Counted from the first letter of the stretch, positions 29,135 to 39,043 are shown. The stretch: 64,000 bases of DNA from Halolamina pelagica (GCF_001307315.1 NZ_LGUC01000001.1:1364001-1428000), one strand, 5' to 3'. Notes: generated from the letters alone by a model not told the origin. Numbers and translations are program-made.

Positions 29135-29361
29135 TGGAGCGAGTCGGTACGGTCGCCCGGACCGCCCAGGGACTCGCGATCGCGCGCTGTCCCGACAGCG
29201 ACCACCCCGAGATCGGCCAGACCGTCGTCGACGAGAGCCTCGACACCGTCGGGCGCGTCGTCGACGTGTTCGGCCCCGTCTCCCAACCCTACGTCGCGGT
29301 GTCGCCCTCGAACCGCGACGGGCTCACCGCGCTGGTGGGCCAGAAGCTGTACGCACGGTAA
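29134..29361 (+). CDS. gar1: H/ACA ribonucleoprotein subunit Gar1
   Basis: 75-residue protein of the H/ACA pseudouridylation complex, acting with Cbf5, Nop10 and L7Ae on rRNA. It shows the small beta-barrel pattern GQTVVDESLDTVGRVVDVFGPVSQPYVAV and ends LVGQKLYAR. Coupled to srp19 by a one-base stop/start overlap. Confidence 0.92.
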   Translation: MERVGTVARTAQGLAIARCPDSDHPEIGQTVVDESLDTVGRVVDVFGPVSQPYVAVSPSNRDGLTALVGQKLYAR

Positions 29362-29409
29362 CACGGCCGGACCACAACCGCCAAACCCCGCGCGAGCGAA
29401 CGGCCGGCA

Positions 29410-30408
29410 ATGACCTCTCGTGCGTTCCGCGGGGCCGCGTTCGCGGCGCTCGTCTTCCTGCTCGTCCAACTGGGCGCGCTCGCACTCGTGCCCTCCTTCG
29501 AGGCCAGCGGCTACCAGCAGTTCGAGAACCCACAGAACCCCACGAACAGCCTGGTGTATATCGGGCTGATCCTCGTGATGACGGCGCTGATGCTGGCAGC
29601 GTTCAAGTACGAGTTCGACTGGGTGGTCCGGGCGTTCGTCGTGTTCACCAGCGGCCTGCTCGCGTGGTACGTCCTCGGCGTGTTCCTCCCAGCCATCGCC
29701 GCGATTCCGCTGTCGGCGCTGGTCGCGGTCGCGCTCTGGGTGTACCCCGAGTGGTACGTCATCGACGCCGCCGGGGTGGTGATGGGCGCCGGCGCCGCCG
29801 GCCTGTTCGGGATCAGCTTCGGTATCCTGCCGGCGATCCTCCTGCTCGCGGTGCTCGCGGTGTACGACGCCATCTCCGTCTACGGCACCGAACACATGCT
29901 CGAACTCGCGGAGGGCGTGATGGATCTCCGCGTCCCGGTCGTGCTGGTGATCCCGCTCACGCTGGGGTTCTCGATCCTGCCGGAAGACGACGAGCCGGAG
30001 GCCGAGAGCGGCGAAGCGAGCGAAGCCGACGACCGGGCGGACGGGACCGACGCCGAGGCGTCCTCGCCGGCCGACGAGGCGGCCGTCGAGGGCGAGGGGC
30101 CGGACGTGGCCGACCGCGACGCCTTCTTCATCGGGCTCGGCGACGCCGTGATGCCGACGGTGCTCGTCGCGAGCGCCGCACACTTCTCGCCGGCGGCGCC
30201 GCTCGATATCGGCGTCGGTCTGGCGATGAACCTCCCCGCGCTGACGGCGATGGTCGGGACGTTCCTCGGGCTGTTCGTCCTGCTGCGGATGGTGTTCGCC
30301 GGGCGTGCCCACGCCGGCTTGCCGCTGCTCAACGGCGGCGCGATCGGCGGCTACCTGCTCGGCTCGGTCGCTGCAGGCGTCCCGATCGTGACCGCGTTGG
30401 GGCTGTAA
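29410..30408 (+). CDS. Presenilin-like A22 aspartyl intramembrane protease
   Basis: Archaeal presenilin/signal-peptide-peptidase homologue, 332 residues, about nine TM helices. The catalytic Asp pair is D153 in AVYDAISVYGTEHML and D245 in FIGLGDAVMPT, and a PAL-like GLPLLNGG loop lies near 302. Between the two Asp helices is a ~50-residue acidic cytoplasmic loop (PEAESGEASEADDR). It cleaves within membranes; natural archaeal substrates are unknown. Confidence 0.93.
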   Translation: MTSRAFRGAAFAALVFLLVQLGALALVPSFEASGYQQFENPQNPTNSLVYIGLILVMTALMLAAFKYEFDWVVRAFVVFTSGLLAWYVLGVFLPAIAAIPLSALVAVALWVYPEWYVIDAAGVVMGAGAAGLFGISFGILPAILLLAVLAVYDAISVYGTEHMLELAEGVMDLRVPVVLVIPLTLGFSILPEDDEPEAESGEASEADDRADGTDAEASSPADEAAVEGEGPDVADRDAFFIGLGDAVMPTVLVASAAHFSPAAPLDIGVGLAMNLPALTAMVGTFLGLFVLLRMVFAGRAHAGLPLLNGGAIGGYLLGSVAAGVPIVTALGL

Positions 30409-30429
30409 GTCGGCGCCTCGAAGCTACAG

Positions 30430-30915
30430 CTACGCCTCGGCGTCCACGTACTCCTCGACGCCCTCTCGAACCATCACCGCCATCCCGGTTTGGAAATCCT
30501 GCATCCCCGTCGCCGAGAGCTCCGCGCGGCCGACGCCCAGCAGTTCGCCGCCCTCGTGGACCACCAGCACCTCGTCGCCCGGGCGGATCTCCGAGCCGCA
30601 GTCGTCGACGAACTTCGCGAACGTGTTCTCGCCGTCGCGGACGAACGGTTCGGACTCGTCGCCGACGTAGACGCGGTAGGCGGGGGCGTCGAGGTGGTCG
30701 TGGAGGCGCCGCCCGCCCGCGAAGCCGAGCGTGAACCGGCCGTCGGTACCCATCGACGCCAGCCGGCCGTCCGGGGCGTGGATCTGGCTGGGGCGGCCGC
30801 CGGTGGAGTAGTCGATCTCGAGGTGGGCCTCCGCGGGGAACAGCGCGTCGCCGGCGCCGCGGCCGAACTGGTAGTCGGCCGTGGTCCGCAGGTCCGCACG
30901 CGAGGTCTTGGCCAT
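30430..30915 (-). CDS. PUA-domain protein
   Basis: 161-residue protein. The C-terminal half (about 75-150) is a PUA RNA-binding domain (FVRDGENTFAKFVDDCGSEIRPGDEVLVVHEGGELLGVGRAELSATGM split across strands), like the tail of archaeosine tRNA-guanine transglycosylases. The N-terminal half (QFGRGAGDALFP) also resembles the pre-PUA part of those enzymes, but no catalytic domain is present. Role in RNA modification is inferred. Confidence 0.85.
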   Translation of the reverse strand: MAKTSRADLRTTADYQFGRGAGDALFPAEAHLEIDYSTGGRPSQIHAPDGRLASMGTDGRFTLGFAGGRRLHDHLDAPAYRVYVGDESEPFVRDGENTFAKFVDDCGSEIRPGDEVLVVHEGGELLGVGRAELSATGMQDFQTGMAVMVREGVEEYVDAEA

Positions 30916-30972
30916 GCCCGAACGGGCGGACGCGCCGGGGAAAAGCGTCTCGAAGCCCGGGGGCGGATTACC

Positions 30973-31470
30973 CTACAGTAGAAACTCCTCCTCGCGCTCG
31001 GCCATGTCGTGGAACGCGTCGGCGGCCTCGATCAGCTCCTCGGCGGTCGAGCTCTCGAAACAGAACACCTCGACGCGGACGCCCTCGTGGCGCAGGTGCG
31101 AGCAGAGCCGCGCGAAGTCGCCGTCGCCGGAGGCGAGCACCAGCGTGTCGACTTTCTCCGCCAGGGTGACCGCGTCGAGCACGATACCCACGTCCCAGTC
31201 GGCCTTCTTCGAGCCGTCGCCGAACGTCTTGATCTCCTTGATCTTGCGCTCGAAGCCGATGTCCTCCAGCGCCTCGAAGAACGACTCCTCCTCCGGGGAG
31301 TCCGCGCGGATGACGTACGCCAGCGCCCGCACGAGTTCGCGGCCCATCACCGCCTTCTCCAGCAGCGCGGAGTAGTCGATGTTCCGGGAGTAGATGCTCT
31401 GGGCCGTGTGATAGAGGTTCTGCGCGTCGGCCAGCACCGCGACGCGTTGGCCCTCGTGAATCTCGGTCAT
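30973..31470 (-). CDS. NYN/LabA-like ribonuclease-fold protein
   Basis: 165-residue NYN-domain protein (PIN-like fold). It starts with the acidic motif VAVLADAQNLY, has a central KKADWDVGIVLDAV and then LVLASGDGDFARLCSHLRHEG, which supply the acidic metal site. The family cleaves or binds RNA. ATG 31470 is 26 bases from a TTTTTTAAC box, so leaderless initiation favours it over the in-frame ATG at 31491. Confidence 0.88.
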   Translation of the reverse strand: MTEIHEGQRVAVLADAQNLYHTAQSIYSRNIDYSALLEKAVMGRELVRALAYVIRADSPEEESFFEALEDIGFERKIKEIKTFGDGSKKADWDVGIVLDAVTLAEKVDTLVLASGDGDFARLCSHLRHEGVRVEVFCFESSTAEELIEAADAFHDMAEREEEFLL

Positions 31471-31536
31471 TATGCGTTCGTTTCCCGGCATCTGTTAAAA
31501 AACACCGTCTCGCGGCGGCGGCGGAGCAGAACCGTT

Positions 31537-31650
31537 ATGTTCGTCGACGACCCCGTCCCTGACGTGACCCGGACGGCCGACCTCGGCGCGTACGCCCCCC
31601 GCCGAGCCTCGGCCGTCGTCTTCGCCCGCGGTAAACGACGTAAACGCTGA
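31537..31650 (+). CDS. Possible small basic-tailed ORF upstream of dapA
   Basis: 37 codons from ATG 31537: acidic start (MFVDDPVPDV), arginine-rich middle, ending FARGKRRKR and TGA. It lies in the 274-base gap between the NYN gene and dapA. No family is recognised and no clear promoter fixes it; it may be chance in GC-rich DNA. The rest of the gap shows nothing else. Confidence 0.25.
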   Translation: MFVDDPVPDVTRTADLGAYAPRRASAVVFARGKRRKR

Positions 31651-31744
31651 TTCTCCCGCTGTCGGCCGGTGTCGCGCCCGGTCGTCGGTGGACTCCCGAC
31701 TGCACCACGCAGCGACTGCCAACGTCCGTGACCGCGACACACCA

Positions 31745-32649
31745 ATGACGACACCGTTCAGCGGGGTGTTCCCCGCCATGACCACTCCCTTCCGGGAGGA
31801 CCGACGCATCGACCACGATCAACTCGCCGCCGACGCCCAGCGCCTCGAAGCTGCCGGCGTCGACGGCCTCGTCCCCGTCGGCTCGACCGGCGAGTCCGCG
31901 ACGCTGACCCACGACGAACACGCACAGGTCGTCGAAACCGTCGTCGACGCCGTCGAGGACGTGCCAGTGATCGCCGGCGCCGGCTCGAACGCGACACACG
32001 AGGCGGTCAGCCTCGCCGAGGACGCCGAGACCGCCGGCGCCGACGCCGTCCTGCTGATCTCGCCGTACTACAACAAGCCGGAGGCCGCGGGCTACCTGGA
32101 CCACTACCGCACGATCGCCGACGCCGTCGACCTGCCGAGCATCGTCTACAACGTCCCTCGCGCACTGGCCGGAACGTCCCCGTCGACGTGGTCGCCGAAC
32201 TCGCCGAACACCCCACCATCCAGGGGTACAAGGCCGCCAGCGGCGACCTCGGCCGCGTCTCCGAGGTGATCGAGCGCACGAGCGACGAGCAGTTCTCCGT
32301 GCTCTCGGGCGACGACGGGCTCACCCTCCCGATCTGTTCGCTGGGCGGGACGGGCACCATCAGCGTCGTCGCCAACGTCGAGCCCGAGCGCACCGGCGCG
32401 ATGGTTGGCGCCGCGCTGGCGGGACACATGGACCGCGCCCGCGATCTGCATTACGAGCTCGCGCCCCTCGTCCGCGAGTTGTTCGTCGAGACCAACCCGA
32501 TTCCGGTGAAGGAGGCGATGGCGATCCGCGAGGGCCACCCGCCGCACGTTCGCTCCCCTCTCACCCGGCTCTCCACCGAGAAGCGCGCCGACCTGCGCGA
32601 GGCGCTCGCGGCACTCGCCGCGGAGCCGACGCCGGAGGTGCCCGCCTGA
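31745..32649 (+). CDS. dapA: 4-hydroxy-tetrahydrodipicolinate synthase
   Basis: First enzyme of the DAP/lysine branch, condensing pyruvate and aspartate semialdehyde; about 302 residues. Signatures: GVFPAMTTPF, VPVGSTGESATLTHDEH, LLISPYYNKP, YNVPSRTG after correction, and the Schiff-base Lys in IQGYKAASGD. The frame breaks near 32156, where GTCCC should be GTCCCC; one C restores YNVPSRTGRNVPVDV. First gene of the lysine operon; its stop overlaps the dapB ATG. Confidence 0.95.
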
Positions 32650-33443
32650 TGGCGGCCGAAAGCGCCCCGGAGCCGGCCCGGATTGTCGTCACCGGCGCCA
32701 GCGGCCGGATGGGCGAGGAACTGCTCGCCGCCGCCGGCGACCGCGCGGACGTGCAGGCCGTCGCCGCCGTCGCCCGGACGCCCGGATCGGTCACCGCCGA
32801 AGCCGCGGTCGGCACGCACCTCGACGCGACGCTGAGCGGGGAAGCGAGCGTCGACGCCGTCGTCGACTTCACCGCCCCGGAAGCCACTGCGGAGTACGCC
32901 GGAACCGCCGCCGCGCACGGCGTCGCGTTCGTCACCGGAACCACCGGGCTCGAGGGCCACGACGCCGACCCGCTCGGTGCGCTCGACGAGGCGAGCGGGT
33001 CGGTGCCGGTGCTCCACGCCAGCAACTTCTCGCGGGGGATCGCCGCGCTCCGCGGCGCGATCCGGGAGGCCGCGGCCTCGCTCCCGGGCTACGACGTGGA
33101 GGTCACCGAAACGCACCACAACGGGAAGCGCGACGCGCCGAGCGGCACCGCGCTCACACTCGTCGAGGATGTCGAGCGTGAGCGCCCGGACCTGACTGCG
33201 CGCCAACACGGCCGTGCGGGCGAGCAGCCGCGCGACCCCGACGAGATCGGCGTCCATGCCCGCCGTGCCGGCGACGTGACCGGCGAGCACGAGGTGCTGT
33301 TCGCGGGCAACCGCGAGACGGTGTCGCTCTCCCACGCCGCCGGCGACCGCGGCGTGTTCGCCCAGGGGGCGCTGGACGCCGCCGTAGCCCTCGTCGATCG
33401 CGACCCCGGCCGCTACGAGTTCGCCGAACTACTGCAGGATTGA
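32649..33443 (+). CDS. dapB: 4-hydroxy-tetrahydrodipicolinate reductase
   Basis: NAD(P)H-dependent reductase, 264 residues. The N-terminal Rossmann motif is VTGASGRMGEELL. VDFTAPEAT and FVTGTTGL follow, with catalytic ETHHNGKRDAPSGTAL and ENRETVSLSH-type GNRETVSLSH near the end. Translationally coupled to dapA (TGATG). Confidence 0.95.
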   Translation: MAAESAPEPARIVVTGASGRMGEELLAAAGDRADVQAVAAVARTPGSVTAEAAVGTHLDATLSGEASVDAVVDFTAPEATAEYAGTAAAHGVAFVTGTTGLEGHDADPLGALDEASGSVPVLHASNFSRGIAALRGAIREAAASLPGYDVEVTETHHNGKRDAPSGTALTLVEDVERERPDLTARQHGRAGEQPRDPDEIGVHARRAGDVTGEHEVLFAGNRETVSLSHAAGDRGVFAQGALDAAVALVDRDPGRYEFAELLQD

Positions 33444-33471
33444 ACCCTCACCAACCCACCATCCACTACCA

Positions 33472-34305
33472 ATGAGCCTCGAACACGAGATTTCGGACCT
33501 GTGGCACCGCTACCAAGACGGACTCACCGCCGCCGACGCCGGCAGCAGGGAACTGGAGACGCTCGACGCCTTCCTCGCCGCGCTGGAGGCCGGCGAGCAC
33601 CGCGCCGCCGAGCAGGTCGGCCCCGCGGAGTGGGAGGCCGTCGAGTGGGTCAAGCAGGGCGTCCTGCTCAACTTCGGCCTGCGTGAGACCCGACCCCGTA
33701 CGTATGGCGGCGTCGACTACTACGACGTGCTCCCGCTGCGGGCGACCGACGACCTCGGCGAGCGCGGAACGCGGAACACGCCCGACGGCACCGTCCTCCG
33801 CCCGGGGTCGTACCTCGGTTCGGACGTGATCATGATGTCGCCCAGCTTCGTCAACATCGGCGCCCACGTCGGCGACGACAGCCTCGTCGACTCCAACGAC
33901 GTGGTCGGCTCCTGCGCCCAGATCGGCGAGGGGGTCAAGCTCGGCGCGAACACGCTGATCGGCGGCGTGCTCGAACCAGTCGAGGACACACCGGTGGTCG
34001 TCGAGGACGGCGTCTCGCTGGGCGCGGGCTGTCGGGTCACCTCGGGCTTCGTCGTCGGCGAGAACGCCGTCGTCGCCGAGGATACGTTGCTCACACCGCG
34101 GATTCCGGTGTACGACCTCGTGGAGGACGAGGTTCACTACGGGAAGCTGCCGCCGGAGCGCCGCGCGTTCCAGCGCTACGTCGAGTCCTCGGTCTCCGAG
34201 GCGGAGCTTATCCCGGGGAAGGCGTACAAGCCCGCCGTCGTCGCGACGAGCCTCGAACGGGAGACGCTCGAAGCGACCCAGCGCGAAGGCGCACTCCGAG
34301 AATGA
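33472..34305 (+). CDS. dapD: Tetrahydrodipicolinate N-succinyltransferase
   Basis: 277-residue left-handed beta-helix acyltransferase. It has hexapeptide repeats (GSYLGSDVIMMSPSFVNIGAHVGDDSLVDSNDVVGSCAQIGEGV split over turns) and the closing VVGENAVVAEDTLLTPRIPVYDL. It commits the pathway to the succinylase route, consistent with dapE later in the operon. The stop overlaps the lysA start. Confidence 0.93.
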   Translation: MSLEHEISDLWHRYQDGLTAADAGSRELETLDAFLAALEAGEHRAAEQVGPAEWEAVEWVKQGVLLNFGLRETRPRTYGGVDYYDVLPLRATDDLGERGTRNTPDGTVLRPGSYLGSDVIMMSPSFVNIGAHVGDDSLVDSNDVVGSCAQIGEGVKLGANTLIGGVLEPVEDTPVVVEDGVSLGAGCRVTSGFVVGENAVVAEDTLLTPRIPVYDLVEDEVHYGKLPPERRAFQRYVESSVSEAELIPGKAYKPAVVATSLERETLEATQREGALRE

Positions 34306-35603
34306 CCGACGACACGATCGACGAGCAGGAGAGCCTCGGCGCCGCCCCCGCCGTCCGCCGGCTCGCGGACTGGGACCGCGAGCGACTAACCAGCCTCGCC
34401 GACGAGCACGGGACGCCGCTGTACGTGTTCGATCCGGCGCGAGTCCGCGAGAACTGCCGCCGGCTCCAAAATGCGTTCCCCGACGCCGAGATCCAGTACG
34501 CCGCGAAGGCTCACACCGCCCGCCGAACCCTCGAAACCGTTCACGACGCCGGACTGGCGATCGAGTGCGCCTCCGCGGGCGAGGTGGTGCGCGCCCTCGA
34601 CGCCGGCGTTCCCGGATCGGCGGTGACCTACACCGCGGTCAATCCGCCCGCGAGGGATCTCGCCGTCGTCGTCGACGCCTGGGAGGCGAACCCCGACCTC
34701 ACGATCACGGCGGGTGCCGCGGACACGATCGACCGGCTCGCCGAGCGAGGCTTCGACGGCCGCCTCCGGCTCCGGGTCAACCCCGGCGTCGGCGCCGGCC
34801 ACCACGAGAAGGTCGTCACCGGCGGCCACCCGAAGTTCGGCGTCGGCCTCGACCGCGCGCCGGCGCTCGCCGCCCGGATCGACCGCGCGTTCGAGTTCGC
34901 CGGCATCCACGCCCACGCCGGCTCGGGCATCTCGGGCGATGATCTCGCCGACCACCGCGAGCTCGTCCGCCGGCTGGGAGAGTTGGCCCGGACGCTCGAC
35001 GCCGAGGGGATCCCGGTCGGGACGATCGACGTGGGCGGCGGGTTCGGCGTCCCGTACCGGGGGGACGCGCCCGCGCTCGACCTCGACGCCGTCGCTGAAG
35101 CGACGCGAGCGGCGCTCGGCGAGGTCGACGCGACGCTCGCGATCGAGCCCGGACGCTACGTCGTCGCGGACGCCGGCGTCCTGCTGACCCGGGTGAACAC
35201 CGTGAAGGAGACGCCCGAGATGGTGGTCGCCGGCGTCGACGCCGGGATGACGACGCTGCTCCGCCCGGCGATGTACGACGCGTACCACGCGGTTCGGAGC
35301 CTGGCACCGGAGGCGAGCGACCGCGGGCAGGTCGGGGTCACCGTCGCCGGCCCGGCGTGTGAGACCGCGGACCTGCTCTGTGAGAACCGACCGCTCCCCC
35401 GCCCCGCGCTGGGCGATCTCCTGGCGATCGGGAACGCCGGCGCGTACGGCTACGAGATGGCGTCGACGTACAACTCCCGGCCGCGGCCCGCGGAGGTGAC
35501 CGTCGACGGCGACCCGCTCCGCCGGCGGGAGTCGCTCGCTGACGTGGCCAGGCTCGACGCCCCGGAAGAGCAAAAGCGCCGGGGCAAGGAGTGTGACCGA
35601 TGA
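34302..35603 (+). CDS. lysA: Diaminopimelate decarboxylase
   Basis: PLP enzyme making lysine from meso-DAP, 433 residues. Signatures: YAAKAHTARRTLETV (PLP Lys), HAHAGSGIS, DVGGGFGVPY, EPGRYVVADAG, and the C-terminal GPACETADLLCENR with GAYGYEMASTYNSRPRPAEV. It starts with ATGA overlapping dapD and ends overlapping dapF. Placed before dapF although it acts last in the pathway. Confidence 0.95.
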   Translation: MTDDTIDEQESLGAAPAVRRLADWDRERLTSLADEHGTPLYVFDPARVRENCRRLQNAFPDAEIQYAAKAHTARRTLETVHDAGLAIECASAGEVVRALDAGVPGSAVTYTAVNPPARDLAVVVDAWEANPDLTITAGAADTIDRLAERGFDGRLRLRVNPGVGAGHHEKVVTGGHPKFGVGLDRAPALAARIDRAFEFAGIHAHAGSGISGDDLADHRELVRRLGELARTLDAEGIPVGTIDVGGGFGVPYRGDAPALDLDAVAEATRAALGEVDATLAIEPGRYVVADAGVLLTRVNTVKETPEMVVAGVDAGMTTLLRPAMYDAYHAVRSLAPEASDRGQVGVTVAGPACETADLLCENRPLPRPALGDLLAIGNAGAYGYEMASTYNSRPRPAEVTVDGDPLRRRESLADVARLDAPEEQKRRGKECDR

Positions 35604-36483
35604 CGGTTCCGTTCGAGAAGTACGACGGCGCGGGCAACGACTTCGTCGTCGTAGACGCCGAGACCGCGTCTATCGAGGACCGCGCGGCGTTCGCCCGCGC
35701 TCACTGCGACCGGGAGACGGGCGTGACCGACGGCTCCGGTGGCCGCCGCGGCGCCGACGGCGTGCTGTTCCTCTCGCTCGCGGACGACGGCGACCCCGCG
35801 CGGGTGACGATGACGCTGGTCCAACCCGACGGCTCGGTCGCCGAGATGTGTGGCAACGGCGCCCGCTGTGTGGCCGCGTGGGCGGCCGCGCGCTCGGCGG
35901 GGTCGAGGGTCGCTATCGACACCCCGGCAGGGAGCCGGCGCGCGGTCGTCGACGATGGGTCAGTGGCCGTCGAGATGGGCACACCGACGTTCGATCCCGA
36001 GGCGGTGCCGCTTGCGGGCGACGCGCCCCTGATCGACGCGACACTCGACGAACTCGCCGGCACAGCCTCGGCGGGGCTGTCCGTGACGGCCGTGAACACC
36101 GGCGTCCCGCACGCCGTCGTCTTCGTCGGCGACGTGGACGCGGTGCAGATCGACGCCGTCGCGCCGCCGATCCGCCACGCCGACGCGTTCCCCGAGGGCG
36201 CGAACGTCACGTTCGCGTCGCCGGCCGCCGACGGCTTCCGCCAGCGGACGTACGAGCGCGGCGTCGAGGGGGAGACCCGTGCCTGTGGCACCGGCGCCGT
36301 CGCCGTCGCCGCCGCAGCGAGGCGACTCGGCCGGCTCCCCGACGCCGCCGATGGGGGTGGATCTCCGTGTCCCCGCCGGGTGGCGACCTCGGCGTCGCCG
36401 TCCCCGACGACGGCCCGGCGCGGCTGCGCGGGCCCGCTGCAAAGCGCTTCGAGGGAACGCTCCCCGCGGGGGGCGAGCCGTGA
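35600..36483 (+). CDS. dapF: Diaminopimelate epimerase
   Basis: PLP-independent epimerase with two catalytic Cys: in AEMCGNGARC and in TRACGTGAVAVA. About 294 residues. It begins MTVPFEKYDGAGNDFVVVDA. The frame breaks near 36356 in a run of five G; one extra G gives DGGWISVSPPGGDLGV and the normal end LPAGGEP, with a stop at 36481. That stop overlaps the GTG start of dapE. Confidence 0.93.
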
Positions 36484-37657
36484 GCTTCGACCCCATCGAG
36501 TTCCTCGAGGCCGCGGTCAGGGCGGACTCGACGAGCGACGTGGCGGCCGCGCGCGACCTGCTGCTCGACGTGCTCCGGAAGGGCGGCCACGACCCCCGCG
36601 TCGACGCTGCCGGGAACGTCCGTGTCAGTCGGGGGGCTGGCAGCCCCCACCTCGTGCTCAACACCCACCTCGACACCGTCTCGCCGCACGTCGCGTTCGA
36701 GCGCGACGGCGACATCGTTCGCGGCCGGGGGCCTGCGACGCGAAGGGGCCGTTGGCGGCGCTGGTCGGCGCCTTCCTCGCCGCGGAGATCGAGCAAGGAA
36801 CGCTCACGCTCGCGGTCACGCCGGACGAGGAACTGCTCTCTACCGGCGCCCACGCGCTGATGACCGGCGAGGTCGCCCCGGGTGGCCCGGGCGAGGCGGG
36901 GGCGAGCGTCGACCCGCTCCCGGCGGCGGACCCGGCGCCGGACGCGTACGTCGTCGGGGAACCAACCGGCCTCGATGTCTGTACTGCCGCCCGCGGGCGG
37001 TTCGAGGGAACGGTCTCGATCGAGGGGACAGCCGCCCACGCCGCCAGCCCCGAGTCGGGGGTGAACGCCGTGTCGGCCGCAGGGCGTGCCCTCGACGCGC
37101 TGGAGTCGTTCGACAACGTGGCCGCCCACTCCCAGTTGGGCGAGGCGACGCTGGTCCCCACCGCTATCGAGGGCGGCGAGTCGACGAACCAGGTGCCCGC
37201 GGGCTGTACGATCACCGTCGATCGCCGGAGCGTCCCGCCCGAGACGGCCGCGGGGTTCCGTCGGGCGCTCGAGGCGCAGCTCCGGCGGTCGGTCGGCGCC
37301 GACCCGTCGGTGTCCGTCTCGCTGACCGCGCGCGAGACCCCGTTTTTGGAGGCCTTCGCCACCGATCCGGGGGAGCCGGTCGTCGACGCGCTCGCCGACG
37401 CCGCGGCGGCTGCGGGCGATGCGGCGGGCTTCGGCCAGCGCGGGGCGGTTCGGCCGTTCGGCGCGGCCACGGAGGCGTCGTACTTCGCGCCGACGCCGAC
37501 CGTCGTGTTCGGGCCCGGCCACCTCGCCGACGAGGCCGGGGCGGTCGCCCACGCCGAGCGGGAGTACGTCGACATCCCGTCGGTGCGGGCGGCGGCGACC
37601 GCCCTCCGAAAGTCGACCGAGCGGCTGCTCGGCGGCGACAGCCCGCTGTCGAACTGA
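36480..37657 (+). CDS. dapE: Succinyl-diaminopimelate desuccinylase-type peptidase
   Basis: M20-family zinc amidohydrolase of about 392 residues. Metal ligands: NTHLDTV (H and D), ACDAKGPLAALV after correction, PDEELLSTGAHAL, and VVGEPTGL. A dimerisation domain with HAASPESGVNA lies in the middle. The frame breaks near 36729 in a run of five G. Starts with GTG 36480. Completes a succinylase DAP pathway except for the aminotransferase (dapC/argD). Confidence 0.92.
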
Positions 37658-37701
37658 GCGTCACACGCGGATTTTTGGTCGCGCCCCGAGTTCGTCGCCG
37701 C

Positions 37702-38136
37702 ATGGGAGCGTTCGCCGACAGTGTGCGCCTGGGCCGCGTGCTCGCGCTGGTTGTCGCCTCGACGCTCGCGCTCACCGCGAGCTTCGTCGGGCTGGTCGGG
37801 CTGGCTGACGGCGCGGTCCACCACACCACCACTCGACTGCCGATCTACGTGACCGCGACGGCGGCGGTGTTCGTCGGCGCGGTCGTGGTGTTCGAAGGGT
37901 CGAGCGGCGGGTGGCGTGCGCTCGGCGCAGCGGCGGCCGCCGCCGTCGCGACGCTGTTCGTCGTCGGCTTCGGCGGGGAGGGGGTCGTCTACGCGCTCGC
38001 CGAGCCGGGCGACGTGTTCGACCTGCAGCTGCTCGGCTACCTGCTCTCGGCGGCGCTGATGGGGACCGGCGTCGGCTACTGGGCGTGGCGGAACCTGGGG
38101 TCCCTCCGTACCGGCGGGCTAGGGGACGCCCTGTGA
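37702..38136 (+). CDS. Four-TM membrane protein, function unknown
   Basis: 144 residues with four hydrophobic segments (about 13-35, 46-65, 75-95, 105-125) and no charged catalytic motif. It follows dapE by 44 bases and may ride on the same transcript. Looks like a conserved haloarchaeal membrane protein; I cannot assign a function. Confidence 0.75.
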   Translation: MGAFADSVRLGRVLALVVASTLALTASFVGLVGLADGAVHHTTTRLPIYVTATAAVFVGAVVVFEGSSGGWRALGAAAAAAVATLFVVGFGGEGVVYALAEPGDVFDLQLLGYLLSAALMGTGVGYWAWRNLGSLRTGGLGDAL

Positions 38137-38236
38137 CGGGGATCGGCTGAAACGCCCGAAATTGGCGGAATTTCTGGCCCGTCTCCGGCGTTCAGGAATT
38201 ACTGCGGGTCGCTTATGTGGATCCGGAATAGACCAG

Positions 38237-39043
38237 ATGCGTATGGGAGAGGATGGGACCAGCCCCCGGAACGGGCGACCAGTGCTGGGGACACTGCTCG
38301 ACCCAACCGGGGACACACAGGCACGCGAACTCTCGTTCGCGCTTGCGAGGGAGGCCGACCGGCCGGTGCGCCTCCTCTCGCCCGGGCGGGTGCCCGACGC
38401 ACAAGGGTCGTCAACGGCGGCCCGAGCCGACGGGCCGCCGGTCCAGTTCGCGTGTACCGAGAGCGCCGTCGGTACGGGGCGCTCGCCCGCCGATATCGTC
38501 GCACAGGAGGCCGTCGACGCCGGCGCCGACGTCGTGACCGTGGAGCGACCGTCGTCCGAGACGCCCGGCACGGGGCTTCGCCGGGAGACGACCGACCGCA
38601 TCGTCGACAACAGCCCCATCGACACCGTCGTCGCCAACGGCAACGGCGAGTTGGACGATCTGGCGTCGATTCTCGTCCCGGTCGCCGGCGGGCCACACAC
38701 CGAACTCACGGTTCGGGTGGCGCGGGCGCTGGCCGACCGGGAGAACGCGTGGATCGAACTGTTCACCGTCGTGCCCACCGGGGCCGACGCCGACCGACGC
38801 TCGGCGGCGGCGGGCCATCTCGCGGACGCCCGGGGGCATCTCGGCGATTTCGAGGAGTTCGACACCTGGCTGTACGAGGCGGACGACCCGGCGGCGGCTA
38901 TCGCCGAGCAGTCGGCGTACTACGACGCCATCATCATGGGCGCGCCGACGAAGAGCCACCTCAAGCGCGTGGTGTTCGGCTCGACGACGGACAGCGTCGA
39001 CGAGAGCGTCGACATCCCCGTCGTCACCGCGGTTTCGAAGTAG
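38237..39043 (+). CDS. Universal stress protein family (UspA), two-domain
   Basis: 268 residues. The N-terminal half carries a degenerate Usp-like fold (ELSFALAREADRPVRLLSPG). The C-terminal half is a clearer Usp domain (ILVPVAGGPHTELTVRVARALA; IIMGAPTKSHLKRVVFGSTTDSV), whose end matches the ATP-binding G-x2-G-x9-G(S/T) loop. ATG 38237 lies about 25 bases from a GCTTATG box; 38243 is equally possible. Adjacent to a small zinc-ribbon gene on the opposite strand. Confidence 0.85.
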   Translation: MRMGEDGTSPRNGRPVLGTLLDPTGDTQARELSFALAREADRPVRLLSPGRVPDAQGSSTAARADGPPVQFACTESAVGTGRSPADIVAQEAVDAGADVVTVERPSSETPGTGLRRETTDRIVDNSPIDTVVANGNGELDDLASILVPVAGGPHTELTVRVARALADRENAWIELFTVVPTGADADRRSAAAGHLADARGHLGDFEEFDTWLYEADDPAAAIAEQSAYYDAIIMGAPTKSHLKRVVFGSTTDSVDESVDIPVVTAVSK

